From: Gammaproteobacteria bacterium
GTDB taxonomy: Bacteria; Pseudomonadota; Gammaproteobacteria; JACKNK01
Assembly: GCA_024234955.1 (NCBI GenBank)
Contig: JACKNK010000002.1
Coordinates: 682,001 to 746,000, forward strand
Length of the DNA: 64,000 nucleotides
Direction of reading: 5' to 3'
Of this stretch, positions 31,268-40,267 are shown in pieces (position 1 is the first letter of the stretch; every line of letters begins with the position of its first letter). The position numbers were made by a program, and so were the translations under genes. Below the pieces are notes generated by a model. It ran no database searches and was not told the origin of the DNA. It saw only the letters and a list, made by a program, of their open reading frames with translations.

Positions 31268-32686
31268 TCAGTCCGTGGTCAGCTGGTGAAATTGGGTGTT
31301 GGCGACCGTGCCGGCGAGCGCGTCCAGCCATTCGGACGGGCCGGCCGCGAACAGGATGGCGTTGTCGGGCAGCGCGATGTTCAGGTTCTGTTGCAGGGCC
31401 GCCGGGTCGTTGACCGGCTGATAGCGAAAATTGTCCAAGGCATCGGCCCAGGCGCGGCAGCGGTTGTCCATGTAATGTCGCCGACCGGGGGACACCGACC
31501 AGATCAGAAGGAACGATTCGGCCTGATCGCTGGCCACGGCCGATTCGATCAAGGCCTTGATTGGCGCGAAGCCCTCATCGTGGGCCAGAAAGACCAGCGG
31601 TGCGTGGGTGTCTTCCGGAAGGATGAAGTCCCCCCAGGGACCTTCAATGTCGATCCCGTTGCCGGCCCCCAGATGTCCCTGGAACAGGGCGTCGGCAAAG
31701 CCGTCGCCGTCGTGTCGCGGGACATGAAATTCAAGGTGCTGACCATCGCAGGGGCAGCTGGCCAGCGGCAAGGTGGTGGCGCTGCCATCTGCGAGTTGCA
31801 GACGCACGCTTTGCCCGGCAAAGAAGCGCAGACGTTGATCCGGCGGGGTCGCGACCTGGAGGACATAGAGTTCATCGTCGGCTGGCACCGCGTGGCGGAC
31901 CTCGGCACGGATCTTCTGCACAGCGATGTCGTTGTGTTTGCGGGCTTCGTTGACCTCCAGCACCAGTTCAGTGACAGCGGTGTTGGCGCACATCAGGATG
32001 TAGCCCAGGTTCTGTTCCGTGCGGCTGATCTCATAACTGTGGTCGTGCACCTTGAGGACCTGGCCGGAGACCACGCGCGCCTTGCAGGAGCCACAGGAAC
32101 CGCTGGTGCAGCCGTAATGGGGGAGCAATCCGGCGCGCAGGGCGGCATTGAGGATGGTTTCGTTACCTTCGACCAGGAAGTCGTGGCCGCTGGGGATGAA
32201 CTGAACATGGGCGGCGATCAGGCGCAGGAAAGTGTCCTTGGCCATCAGTTCCGCCTTCCGCGCCGGCACGTTGGGCAGCGCGCCGAGTTGGGTATCCAGC
32301 CAGGCCACGGTGTCGGCAAGACGACCGTCGTCAAGCTTCACGAGTTGGGCGCGGAGCGCATGGACCAGGGTCGAGTAGTGGGCCAGTTCATGACGTGCCG
32401 AAGTCAGTTCCCCGGACACGCTGGATAAGCGATGTGCCAGAACTTCGGGGGCAGGCAGGGCCGCGTCGTCTTCAGTTTTGGGGATGGCTTGCTCGCGTAT
32501 CTGCCGGGCCCGCTCCACCGCGCTGTCGTCCTGGAGTTTGACATCGGGGAAAACGCGCAACAGATCGGATACTCGGACGGCCCCTTCGAAGGTCTGCAAC
32601 TCATTGTCCTGAATGCGTTTTTGTAACGCTCCCCGGCTGATTCCGACAAGACGGGCGGCGCGGGACAGGGGCAACAGCTGGGGCAT
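31268..32686 (-). CDS. HTH / 2Fe-2S ferredoxin / reductase-like fusion protein
   Basis: A 472-aa protein. An N-terminal helix-turn-helix (LSRAARLVGISRGALQKRIQD, residues ~6-26) leads through a helical linker to a plant-type [2Fe-2S] domain with C193, C198, C201 and C233. A ferredoxin-NADP-reductase-like module follows. Its FAD segment is degenerate: where RxYS is expected, the sequence reads TLPLASCP, so flavin binding is doubtful. The NAD-type half (APLVFLAHDEGFAPIKALIES) is recognisable. It may be a redox-responsive regulator, or an enzyme carrying a vestigial HTH. The ATG at 32686 has SD GAGGA 9 nt upstream. It is divergent from corA. Confidence 0.82.
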   Translation of the reverse strand: MPQLLPLSRAARLVGISRGALQKRIQDNELQTFEGAVRVSDLLRVFPDVKLQDDSAVERARQIREQAIPKTEDDAALPAPEVLAHRLSSVSGELTSARHELAHYSTLVHALRAQLVKLDDGRLADTVAWLDTQLGALPNVPARKAELMAKDTFLRLIAAHVQFIPSGHDFLVEGNETILNAALRAGLLPHYGCTSGSCGSCKARVVSGQVLKVHDHSYEISRTEQNLGYILMCANTAVTELVLEVNEARKHNDIAVQKIRAEVRHAVPADDELYVLQVATPPDQRLRFFAGQSVRLQLADGSATTLPLASCPCDGQHLEFHVPRHDGDGFADALFQGHLGAGNGIDIEGPWGDFILPEDTHAPLVFLAHDEGFAPIKALIESAVASDQAESFLLIWSVSPGRRHYMDNRCRAWADALDNFRYQPVNDPAALQQNLNIALPDNAILFAAGPSEWLDALAGTVANTQFHQLTTD

Positions 32687-32840
32687 TGGGGATGGTCCTC
32701 CGTTGATTGGGATCGGCTGCGGCAGGCTTGCCCAAGGGTAGCCGTTCACCGGGAACTCGGTGCAGCGATTGATGATCTCGCTTGCCATTTCGGCCCGGAA
32801 TGGACTTTGCTGGCAACATTCCCCGATTTGGATGGGCATC

Positions 32841-33752
32841 ATGGCATTGCACACTTTCAGCGCAGCCGGCCTCCGGTGGCTCGATCTGCGTCGCGACGAA
32901 ACGGATGGCGAAAAGCGCATCGAGGCCGAGCTGGGTTTTCGTCCACACGATCGGCATCTGTCCGATCTGCGTAACGTTGCGCATCCCCCGTATTTCGATG
33001 GGACCGATGAGTATGACCTTCTGGTCATGCGCGTACTCGATTCGGTCACGCCCCCGGAAGAGCCGCAAACCCGCGCGATTGCGTTCTTGATCACCAATGA
33101 CGCACTGGTCACCGTGCGCGCACCGGAAGACGACACCTTCGATCCCGTGCTTGCCCAATGCGCCCGGGGCGAGGCGAGCCCGGAATCCATCGGCGAATTG
33201 GTTTATCTGCTGCTCGACAGCATCGCCGAGCGATTGCTCGATCTGCGCGATCCGCTCACCGAGAAGCTCAACGTCTGGCAGGAACGCCTGCTCGATCCGA
33301 TGGACCCCTTCAACGACTGGCAGGTATTGATGCGGGTGCGCAGCCGGATGCGTTGGCTGGGTGGGCGCATGGCGATGCAGCGCGAGGCGGTGGATCAGTG
33401 GCGCGCGAATACGGTGCTGACGCTGAGTCCGGATGTGGCGATTCGCCTGAACGACATCGATGAACACATCGCCCGGGTTGAGCATCACGTCGGTGTGATT
33501 CAGGGAGACATCGACTCCCTGGTTCAGGTGCATTTTGCGGCCAGCAGTCAGAAGACCAATCAGATCATGCAGTTGCTGGCAGTGCTCAGTGCGGTGTTTC
33601 TGCCCCTGAATCTGATGGCTGGCATCTTCGGCATGAATTTCGTGGATATGCCGCTGTTGCACCTGGCATGGGGTGGCACGGTGACCATTTTGCTGATGAT
33701 CAGTGTCGCCGGCGGTTTGTTGTGGTGGTTCCGCAAGCGGCGCTGGTTCTAG
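32841..33752 (+). CDS. CorA-family divalent-cation transporter
   Basis: A ~303-aa MIT/CorA-type channel. The large cytoplasmic N-terminal domain ends in a long helix (VGVIQGDIDSLVQVHFAASSQKTNQIMQLLAVLSAVFLPLNLMAG is the stalk-to-TM1 region). The signature G-M-N follows in IFGMNFVD, then a second TM helix and a basic C terminus (WWFRKRRWF). It carries Mg2+ or Zn2+ across the inner membrane; specificity cannot be read from the sequence. The start is uncertain between 32832 and 32841, neither with a clear SD. It converges with the aspartoacylase-like gene. Confidence 0.88.
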   Translation: MALHTFSAAGLRWLDLRRDETDGEKRIEAELGFRPHDRHLSDLRNVAHPPYFDGTDEYDLLVMRVLDSVTPPEEPQTRAIAFLITNDALVTVRAPEDDTFDPVLAQCARGEASPESIGELVYLLLDSIAERLLDLRDPLTEKLNVWQERLLDPMDPFNDWQVLMRVRSRMRWLGGRMAMQREAVDQWRANTVLTLSPDVAIRLNDIDEHIARVEHHVGVIQGDIDSLVQVHFAASSQKTNQIMQLLAVLSAVFLPLNLMAGIFGMNFVDMPLLHLAWGGTVTILLMISVAGGLLWWFRKRRWF

Positions 33753-33774
33753 ACCGGACCGGGTTTCGGGTCGA

Positions 33775-34824
33775 TCAGACGATCGGCAGCGGTTCGAACG
33801 GTTGACCCGGGGCGGGTTGCAACTCGCTCTGGAAGTTCTCGATTTCAGCGGCAACCCGCTTGGAGGCTTCGAACCGACCGACATGGAACAGCGCCTCCCC
33901 TTCGTGAACGAGAGGCTGATGGCTGCGCCCGATGATCACGCCACTGGCGCTGGCTTCGACCGGGTCCTCCCTGCCGGTGACCGGATCGGCGATCAGGGCA
34001 AGGACCTGGCCTTTGCTGACACGGGCGCCGAGGGCGACCTGAGGCAGACACATGCCACTTTCCGGTGCCCGAACCCACTGACTCGAACGCGCGACGAACG
34101 GCTCTGCACCGGCTTTGCGTCGCCGCCCGGGTGGGAGCATGCCGATAACGCGCATCACGCCGATGACGCCACTGACCCCGGCACGGATCGATAATTCATC
34201 CAGGCGCAAGGCCTCGCCCGCTTCATACAGCAACATGCTGACCCCGGCCTCGGCAGCGGCTTCCCGCAATGAGCCATCGCGCAGGCTGGAATTGATCAAC
34301 ACCGGGACGCCGAATGAGCGGGCAAGACGTTCGGTTTCCGGATCGTCGAGGTTGGCGCGAATCTGCGGCAGGTTGGCGCGCCCGATCGCGCCGGTGTGCA
34401 GATCGATACCGTAAGTGCAGCGCGCAACGATCTCGGTCATGAACGTGTTCGCCAGACGTGCCGCCATCGACCCACTGTCGCTACCGGGGAAACTGCGATT
34501 CAGATCGCGGCGGTCAGGCAGATAGCGCGAGTGGTCGAGTACGCCGTACATATTGACCATCGGCACCGCGAGCAGGGTGCCGCGCAAGCCGCGCAGGCTG
34601 CGCTGCTTGAGCAGGCGACGGATGATCTCGATGCCGTTGAGCTCGTCGCCATGAATGGCGGCGCTGACAAACAGGGTTGGGCCGGCCTCACGCCCGTGGA
34701 CCACATGCACCGGCAGGGACATCGGTGCACCGGTGAACTGCTGTGCCAGCTCCAGGCTGATCAGGGCGCGGCTGCCGGCTGCGATGTTGGTGCCGTTGAT
34801 GGAGAAACCGGTACGTCTTGGCAT
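33775..34824 (-). CDS. Succinylglutamate desuccinylase/aspartoacylase-family hydrolase
   Basis: A 349-aa zinc-carboxypeptidase-like amidohydrolase. The N-terminal half has the metal pair in SAAIHGDELNGIE (His, Glu) and the third ligand in YGIDLHTG; substrate-arginine-type residues occur in DRRDLNRSFPG. A C-terminal beta-barrel (residues ~260-340) is lipoyl-like. It is third in the rimB-rimK operon, 3 bp after rimK, an arrangement found in many gammaproteobacteria. It may remove or process a glutamyl or acyl-amino-acid group related to RimK products (inference). Confidence 0.85.
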   Translation of the reverse strand: MPRRTGFSINGTNIAAGSRALISLELAQQFTGAPMSLPVHVVHGREAGPTLFVSAAIHGDELNGIEIIRRLLKQRSLRGLRGTLLAVPMVNMYGVLDHSRYLPDRRDLNRSFPGSDSGSMAARLANTFMTEIVARCTYGIDLHTGAIGRANLPQIRANLDDPETERLARSFGVPVLINSSLRDGSLREAAAEAGVSMLLYEAGEALRLDELSIRAGVSGVIGVMRVIGMLPPGRRRKAGAEPFVARSSQWVRAPESGMCLPQVALGARVSKGQVLALIADPVTGREDPVEASASGVIIGRSHQPLVHEGEALFHVGRFEASKRVAAEIENFQSELQPAPGQPFEPLPIV

Positions 34825-34827
34825 GGG

Positions 34828-35751
34828 TCAACCTTTGCTTCCACGGGTGCGGGTCCGACTGCGGCTGGAATGGGAGGCCGCCATGGATTTTTCGATGAAT
34901 TCGACAATCATCCCGGCAATGTCCTTCTGAGTCGCCGATTCGATGCCTTCCAGGCCGGGTGAGGAGTTGACCTCCATGACTACCGGGCCGTGATTGGAAC
35001 GCAGGATGTCCACCCCGGCGACATTCAGACCCATGATCTTGGCGGCGCGGGTGGCGGTGGCGCGTTCTTCCGGGGTCAGGCGGGTCAGGTTGGCAGAACC
35101 GCCACGATGCAGGTTGGAGCGAAATTCGCCCTCCTTGCCCTGGCGCTTCATGGCCGCGACGACCTTGCCGCCGACCACCAGACAACGGATGTCGGCGCCG
35201 CCGGCTTCCTTGATGAATTCCTGGACCAGGATGTTGGCTTTCAGTCCCATGAACGCTTCGATGACGCTCTCGGCGGCCTTCTGCGTTTCCGCCAGCACCA
35301 CGCCGATCCCCTGAGTGCCTTCCAGCAGCTTGATGACGGCCGGAGCGCCGCCGACCATCTTCATCAGGTCTTCGACATCATCGGGTTTGTGCGCAAAACC
35401 GGTCACTGGCAGACCGACGCCCTCACGAGCGAGCAGTTGCAGGGAGCGGAGCTTGTCCCGGGAACGGGAAATGGCGACCGATTCGTTCAGCGGCATCACT
35501 CCCATCATCTCGAACTGGCGCAGCACTGCCGTGCCGTAGAACGTGACCGAGGCGCCGATGCGCGGAATGACGGCGTCGAAACCGTTCAACACTTCGGCCT
35601 TGTAGTGGATCGTGGGGCGGCGGGAAGTAATGTTCATGTAACAGCGCAGCACATCGAGCACCCGCACTTCATGACCGCGATTCTCGGCGGCTTCGACCAG
35701 ACGTCGGGTGGAGTACAGCTTTTCATTGCGCGAAAGGATGGCGATTTTCAT
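34828..35751 (-). CDS. rimK: Ribosomal protein S6 glutamate ligase (ATP-grasp)
   Basis: A 307-aa ATP-grasp ligase that adds glutamates to the C terminus of ribosomal protein S6 and can make poly-glutamate. The start MKIAILSRNEKLYSTRRLVEAA, the ATP-grasp core (VIKLLEGTQGIGVVLAE), and the metal-binding end (VMEVNSSPGLEGIE) are all diagnostic. The ATG overlaps the rimB stop by 4 bp. The tail is extended by a basic segment (SRSRTRTRGSKG). Confident assignment. Confidence 0.95.
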   Translation of the reverse strand: MKIAILSRNEKLYSTRRLVEAAENRGHEVRVLDVLRCYMNITSRRPTIHYKAEVLNGFDAVIPRIGASVTFYGTAVLRQFEMMGVMPLNESVAISRSRDKLRSLQLLAREGVGLPVTGFAHKPDDVEDLMKMVGGAPAVIKLLEGTQGIGVVLAETQKAAESVIEAFMGLKANILVQEFIKEAGGADIRCLVVGGKVVAAMKRQGKEGEFRSNLHRGGSANLTRLTPEERATATRAAKIMGLNVAGVDILRSNHGPVVMEVNSSPGLEGIESATQKDIAGMIVEFIEKSMAASHSSRSRTRTRGSKG

Positions 35752-36215
35752 AGAGGGGCTTCCGGGTCTTGGGGAGGCCGGCCGATGAGGTAGGAGCGCG
35801 CCGGGTCAACCTGCAGACGGCCATGCATTGCGGTCCGGCCCAGCAACATGCGGAAGCGCATGCTGTCACGATCGGTCAGGGTCAGCTCGATCGGCCAGCG
35901 GTGTCCGCCAATGGACAAGGTGGTACTCACCACGAAGCGTAGTTCACGGTGTCCGCCGGAATCCGACACCTGGCGTTGATCCAGGACATCGGCAACGCAG
36001 ATCTGTTCGATGTCGGTACGGTTCTGTACCGGGTGCACCCAGAAGCGAACCCGATCCCGACCGGCTTCCTGGAAGGGTTCGATGCGGAAGGTGTGCAGCG
36101 CGGACGTGCGTGCGCCCGTATCCACCTTGCATTTGATGTGGGCAATGCCGAGGTCCGGCAGGCTGACCCACTCGCGCCATCCGACGCTGGGAAGAAAGTT
36201 GGCGTTTTCGTTCAT
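35748..36215 (-). CDS. rimB: RimB-like retropepsin-fold (ATP-dependent zinc) protease
   Basis: A 155-aa member of the so-called ATP-dependent zinc protease family (retropepsin-like), with the motif KCKVDTGARTSALH, where the Asp is the likely catalytic residue, and LLGRTAMHGR near the C terminus. RimB is known to partner RimK. Its stop overlaps the rimK start (ATGA), so it is the first gene of the operon. It diverges from the VWA gene. Confidence 0.88.
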   Translation of the reverse strand: MNENANFLPSVGWREWVSLPDLGIAHIKCKVDTGARTSALHTFRIEPFQEAGRDRVRFWVHPVQNRTDIEQICVADVLDQRQVSDSGGHRELRFVVSTTLSIGGHRWPIELTLTDRDSMRFRMLLGRTAMHGRLQVDPARSYLIGRPPQDPEAPL

Positions 36216-36383
36216 GTGGAGCGATCGGCGGCAGCGTTTGGTGAATCAAGTGTGCGGTGTGGCCCGCGAGGATGCCAGTGGTTCGCTTGTTCGGTTTGGG
36301 GTTGGGCCGAGTCCGGCTGCGGGCATAATCCGGCTAGACCGGCGGGTGCCGAAGTCGCTCGCACTATGATCAGGTGGTGAAGC

Positions 36384-38531
36384 TTGCAAGACAAACGTCC
36401 GCTCGCAGCGGAGGATCTCGAACCGATTCTCGACGTGCTGCTGGAGACGGAGTTCTCCTTCCGAAACACGGGGATCATCATCGATTCACTGCTGACCCAG
36501 AGCCGCGACCGACAGGATTACATCCTCGATTGGGTGCGCCGTGCGGGCGGGGCCCATGTCGAGATTGCGGCGCAGTTTGCGGAGCATGTGGTCACGGCCC
36601 TGGACACCATGGACCAGCGCCTGATGGAGGCCTGGATCAGTGAGGCGATGGATGCCTATGACCGGGAGGGACTGCGCTCGGCCCTTGAGATCATCCGTCG
36701 TCATGAGGAGTTTCTGCAGCTTTCTCACGAGCGCCATCACGGTGCAGTGCTGGATGATGAAATGGGCGTGTTGCTGCATTTCGTTCATGGGTTGTCAGGA
36801 CGGCGCTTGAACATCGCTCAAGGCGACGCCGCGTATACCGATACCGAGACCATCCACTTGCCGCATGTGGTGGCCGACATGCGCAGCGCCGAGGACAATT
36901 TCCAACTCTACAAGGCGATGGTCGCGTATCAATGGGCGCAGACCCGTTTCGGCAGCTTTCGTGTCCCGTTGCAGGAGATCGTCGAACAGCGTGCCGACGC
37001 TGAGCGGTTTCTGAACCTGTTCCATGCCTGTGACACCCTGCGTCTGGAAGCCTGTATCCGGCGGGAATTGCCGGGGCTTTACCGGGTCATGCACGGGCTC
37101 AAGACCGAACTCGGGCAGCATGAATTGGCCCCGGCATGGCAGACACTTGCCGCGCACCTCGGCGAGCCAGGGCGTCATGCCCGGGAGATCCCGGCGCTGA
37201 TCGATCGGCATGGCGACGACCTACCTGAGTTTTCGCCATTCTGTTTTCAGGGCGTGCTTCGACCCAAGGCCGTCGCAGACGTCACGGCGGCGCGTCTGAT
37301 CAAGGAGAAGGCGCGCTTTCGCACCGTATTGCGCCAGTGGCTGGATGAAGAACAGGCGAAACGGCGCGACGAGCGGGAGTCGGAGGCACAAACCGAGTCG
37401 GTGAGACAGGCGCCAGACATCAACCTTGCTGATGAACAACGCGACGAGTTCGATGACGCCCCGCTGGAATTGCTGATCGATGGAGAGCCGGTGGCCCCGC
37501 CCGAATCGATGCAGCAGATGCTGACCTCGATTGTTCAGGATCTCGGCCATGTCCCCGAGGATTACCTGGTTCCTGCCGGCCCGGGCGAGTACGACCCCAG
37601 CCTGCTGCAGGATCAGGAATTGAATCCGGACGATGTCTGGCAGGGCTCGTACCACGAGATCGGCGCCTTTCTGTTGCCGGAGTGGGATTACCGTCGTCAG
37701 AGTTACCGCAAGAACTGGTGTGCGGTGCGCGAGCGGGAATCGCCGCCGGTACATGACCAGTTCGTGGCCGAAACCCTGCGTAAGCACAGCGGCTTGGTGC
37801 GGCATCTTCGGAACGTGTTCGAGGCGATCCGCGATGAAGATCGCCTGCTCAAACGCCAGCTCGACGGCGAGAATGTGGACATCGATGCCCTTGTGGAGGC
37901 ATTGGCCGACAAGCATGCCGGGCGGGAGATGAGCGAGCGCCTGTTCACCCGTATGCACCGCGCGGACCGCAATATCGCCGTGTTGTTCATGGTCGATATG
38001 TCGGGCTCAACGCAGGGGTGGATCAACGACGCCGAGCGCGAATCCCTGGTGTTGTTGTGCGAAGCACTGGAGACGCTCGGCGACCGCTACGCGATCTATG
38101 GATTTTCCGGCAACACCCGGAAACGTTGTGAAATCTATCGCGTGAAACGATTCGACGATGCCTACGATCAGGAGGTGAGGGCGCGTATCAGTGGCATGCG
38201 CCCGCAGGATTACACCCGCATGGGCGCCGCGATCCGCCATCTGAGCAATGTGCTCAATGAAACCGAGGCCAAGACCCGTCTGCTGATTACGCTGTCTGAC
38301 GGCAAGCCGGATGACTTTGATGGCTATCGCGGGGAGTTCGGAATCGAAGATACCCGGCGCGCGTTGATCGAGGCGCGACGATCGGGGATTCATCCTTACT
38401 GCATCACGATTGATGAAGAAGGAAAGGACTACCTGCCTCACTTGTACGGTCCGGCGGCGTTCACGGTCGTGAGCGAAGTGCGGCTGCTGCCTTTGAAGGT
38501 GTCGGATATTTATCAACGCCTGACGACGTGA
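36384..38531 (+). CDS. NorD/CbbO-like VWA-domain protein
   Basis: A 715-aa protein with a C-terminal von Willebrand A domain. The MIDAS motif is DMSGS at residues 538-542, with Thr in DYTRMGAAIRH and Asp in LSDGKPDD. The N-terminal ~480 residues are helical with an acidic middle. Relatives (CbbO, NorD) act with a MoxR-type AAA+ ATPase (CbbQ/NorQ) as metal-dependent chaperones or activases of Rubisco or NO reductase. No such ATPase is adjacent. The start is TTG: an in-frame TGA lies two codons upstream and the SD AGGTGG is 6 nt before it, so no earlier start is possible. Confidence 0.85.
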   Translation: MQDKRPLAAEDLEPILDVLLETEFSFRNTGIIIDSLLTQSRDRQDYILDWVRRAGGAHVEIAAQFAEHVVTALDTMDQRLMEAWISEAMDAYDREGLRSALEIIRRHEEFLQLSHERHHGAVLDDEMGVLLHFVHGLSGRRLNIAQGDAAYTDTETIHLPHVVADMRSAEDNFQLYKAMVAYQWAQTRFGSFRVPLQEIVEQRADAERFLNLFHACDTLRLEACIRRELPGLYRVMHGLKTELGQHELAPAWQTLAAHLGEPGRHAREIPALIDRHGDDLPEFSPFCFQGVLRPKAVADVTAARLIKEKARFRTVLRQWLDEEQAKRRDERESEAQTESVRQAPDINLADEQRDEFDDAPLELLIDGEPVAPPESMQQMLTSIVQDLGHVPEDYLVPAGPGEYDPSLLQDQELNPDDVWQGSYHEIGAFLLPEWDYRRQSYRKNWCAVRERESPPVHDQFVAETLRKHSGLVRHLRNVFEAIRDEDRLLKRQLDGENVDIDALVEALADKHAGREMSERLFTRMHRADRNIAVLFMVDMSGSTQGWINDAERESLVLLCEALETLGDRYAIYGFSGNTRKRCEIYRVKRFDDAYDQEVRARISGMRPQDYTRMGAAIRHLSNVLNETEAKTRLLITLSDGKPDDFDGYRGEFGIEDTRRALIEARRSGIHPYCITIDEEGKDYLPHLYGPAAFTVVSEVRLLPLKVSDIYQRLTT

Positions 38532-38680
38532 TGGCACGTATTTACGGAAAAGAAATATGGGCTTTCATATTGGGTGGTTGGTTCTAACGGATTAGAAATT
38601 CGCCCCTCTGATAACGTCGGTCGGCCCCGCAATCGCGGGCGCGGTTCCAACCAAAATCGACAGTTAAAGAGGTGTGAAGG

Positions 38681-39493
38681 ATGGATTGGAAAGCCTTTGC
38701 CACGGTGCTCCTGTCGCTGATGTTCTCTTCGGTTCAAGCGGAATACGTGCTCAGTGCACCTCCGCGTGAAACGCCGGAAGCGGGCGAAGCGGTTTATGGG
38801 CCACTTGCAGAAAGTCTGAGCCAGGTGTTGGGGGAGGAGGTGGTTTATCGCCATCCCGGGAACTGGGCAGCCTATGGACGGAACATGCGCGAGGGAATGT
38901 ATGACTTCGTGTTCGATGCGCCACATTTTGGCAGTTGGCGAATCGAGCATCTCAATCACACGCCATTGGCGGCGTTGCCGGGGAAACTCGATTTTGTGAT
39001 CGTGTCGACCAACCCGGAAATAAAAACCACGAAGGACCTGGTCAGCCGACGATTTTGCGGTCTGGAGTCTCCCAATATGGGGACCCTGATCGTGCAGAAC
39101 ATGTTCAGGAACCCGGTTCAGCAGCCGGTCTACGTGTTCGTGAAAGGTGGATTCCCGGCGGTATTCAATGCGGTCGTCGAAGGCAAATGCGAGTCGGGCG
39201 TTCTGCGTTCACCGTATTATTTCGAGAAGTTGTCGGATGCCGATCGGTCCAAGGTGAAGCTCGTCCAGCAGACCAAACCGACTCCGAATCAGACGCTCAC
39301 CGGATCGCCCCGTCTCAGTAACGAGGCCAAGGCTGCGATCACGGATATGCTCACCAACCCAGCAAGGGCCAAAGCGGGATCGCAAGCCTTGTTTGCCCGT
39401 TTTGCCAAGGGGGAGGAGGCTTGGGAGCGCCCGGATATCACCGGATATACGTATCTCAACCTGCTGCTGGAGGGGCAGGCCTGGGGTTGGTGA
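38681..39493 (+). CDS. PhnD-like periplasmic phosphate/phosphonate-binding protein
   Basis: A 270-aa protein with a signal peptide (cleavage after SSVQA). The two-lobed type II periplasmic-binding fold is seen in LSAPPRETPEAGEAVYGPLAESLSQ and GLESPNMGTLIVQNMF. It starts 150 bp after the VWA gene with SD AGAGG. No ABC permease or ATPase genes are nearby, so it may feed a sensor or another transporter. A strong terminator follows. Confidence 0.82.
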   Translation: MDWKAFATVLLSLMFSSVQAEYVLSAPPRETPEAGEAVYGPLAESLSQVLGEEVVYRHPGNWAAYGRNMREGMYDFVFDAPHFGSWRIEHLNHTPLAALPGKLDFVIVSTNPEIKTTKDLVSRRFCGLESPNMGTLIVQNMFRNPVQQPVYVFVKGGFPAVFNAVVEGKCESGVLRSPYYFEKLSDADRSKVKLVQQTKPTPNQTLTGSPRLSNEAKAAITDMLTNPARAKAGSQALFARFAKGEEAWERPDITGYTYLNLLLEGQAWGW

Positions 39494-39544
39494 TGCCGAG
39501 CTAACGGTATTCAACCGAAGGCTGGACGGAAGCCGGCCTGCAAC

Positions 39545-39576
39545 AAAAAAGAGCGGCCTAATGGCCGCTCTTTTTT
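39545..39576. terminator. Bidirectional rho-independent terminator
   Basis: AAAAAA-GAGCGGCC-TAAT-GGCCGCTC-TTTTTT: perfect 8-bp GC stem, tetraloop, A/T tracts on both sides. It serves the binding-protein gene on the plus strand and cysC on the minus strand. Confidence 0.92.
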
Positions 39577-39598
39577 GTGTCACCTGCGTTGCGTTTTT

Positions 39599-40222
39599 TT
39601 AGGCCGCCGCGCGGGGTTTGAGACTCAGTTCCTTGTTCGTGGCGAGGTAGTTCAGTACCTGATCAACACATTCCTCAATGCTGAGTTCGCCGGTACGGAC
39701 CACGATTTCAGCCTGGTCCGGCGCTTCGTATGGCGAACTGATGCCGGTGAAATGCGGGATCTCGCCTCGGCGGGCGCGTTTGTAGAGTCCTTTGACATCA
39801 CGTTGTTCGCACACTTCCAGGCCGGCATCGCAGAAAATCTCGATAAAATCGCCGTCTGCCAGCAACGATCGGGCGCGTTCACGGTCTTCACGCAGCGGTG
39901 AGATGAAGGCGGTGAGGGTGATGGTGCCCGAATCGACGAACAGTTTGGCGACTTCGGAAATGCGGCGAATGTTTTCCTTGCGACTGTCCTCATCGAAACC
40001 CAGATCGCCACAGAGATGGTGGCGGACATTGTCGCCGTCCAGCACATAGCTGCGGCATCCCAGATCGTGCAGACGTTCGTCCACGGCTTGAGCCAGGGTC
40101 GATTTGCCGGACCCGGACAGTCCGGTGAACCACAACAGGCAACTGCGATGACCGGCCTGAATTTCGCGATCACGCCGGCAGATGGCGTGGTCGTGCCAAT
40201 AAACGTTGGTGCTGGTGCTCAT
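39599..40222 (-). CDS. cysC: Adenylylsulfate (APS) kinase
   Basis: A 207-aa kinase that phosphorylates APS to PAPS, the universal sulfuryl donor. Walker A is GLSGSGKST (residues 34-42), followed by LDGDNVRHHLCGDLGF and the conserved EDRERARSL / GLYKRARRGEIPHFTGI segments. It has no fused CysN domain. It is last in an operon with a sulfotransferase and a CHR-type transporter (45 bp gap from the latter), so the PAPS is probably meant for that sulfotransferase rather than only for assimilation. Confidence 0.95.
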   Translation of the reverse strand: MSTSTNVYWHDHAICRRDREIQAGHRSCLLWFTGLSGSGKSTLAQAVDERLHDLGCRSYVLDGDNVRHHLCGDLGFDEDSRKENIRRISEVAKLFVDSGTITLTAFISPLREDRERARSLLADGDFIEIFCDAGLEVCEQRDVKGLYKRARRGEIPHFTGISSPYEAPDQAEIVVRTGELSIEECVDQVLNYLATNKELSLKPRAAA

Positions 40223-40267
40223 GGGTATTTCCTCCCGATGGAAGCGTTAGATTGGTGCAGAACGACG

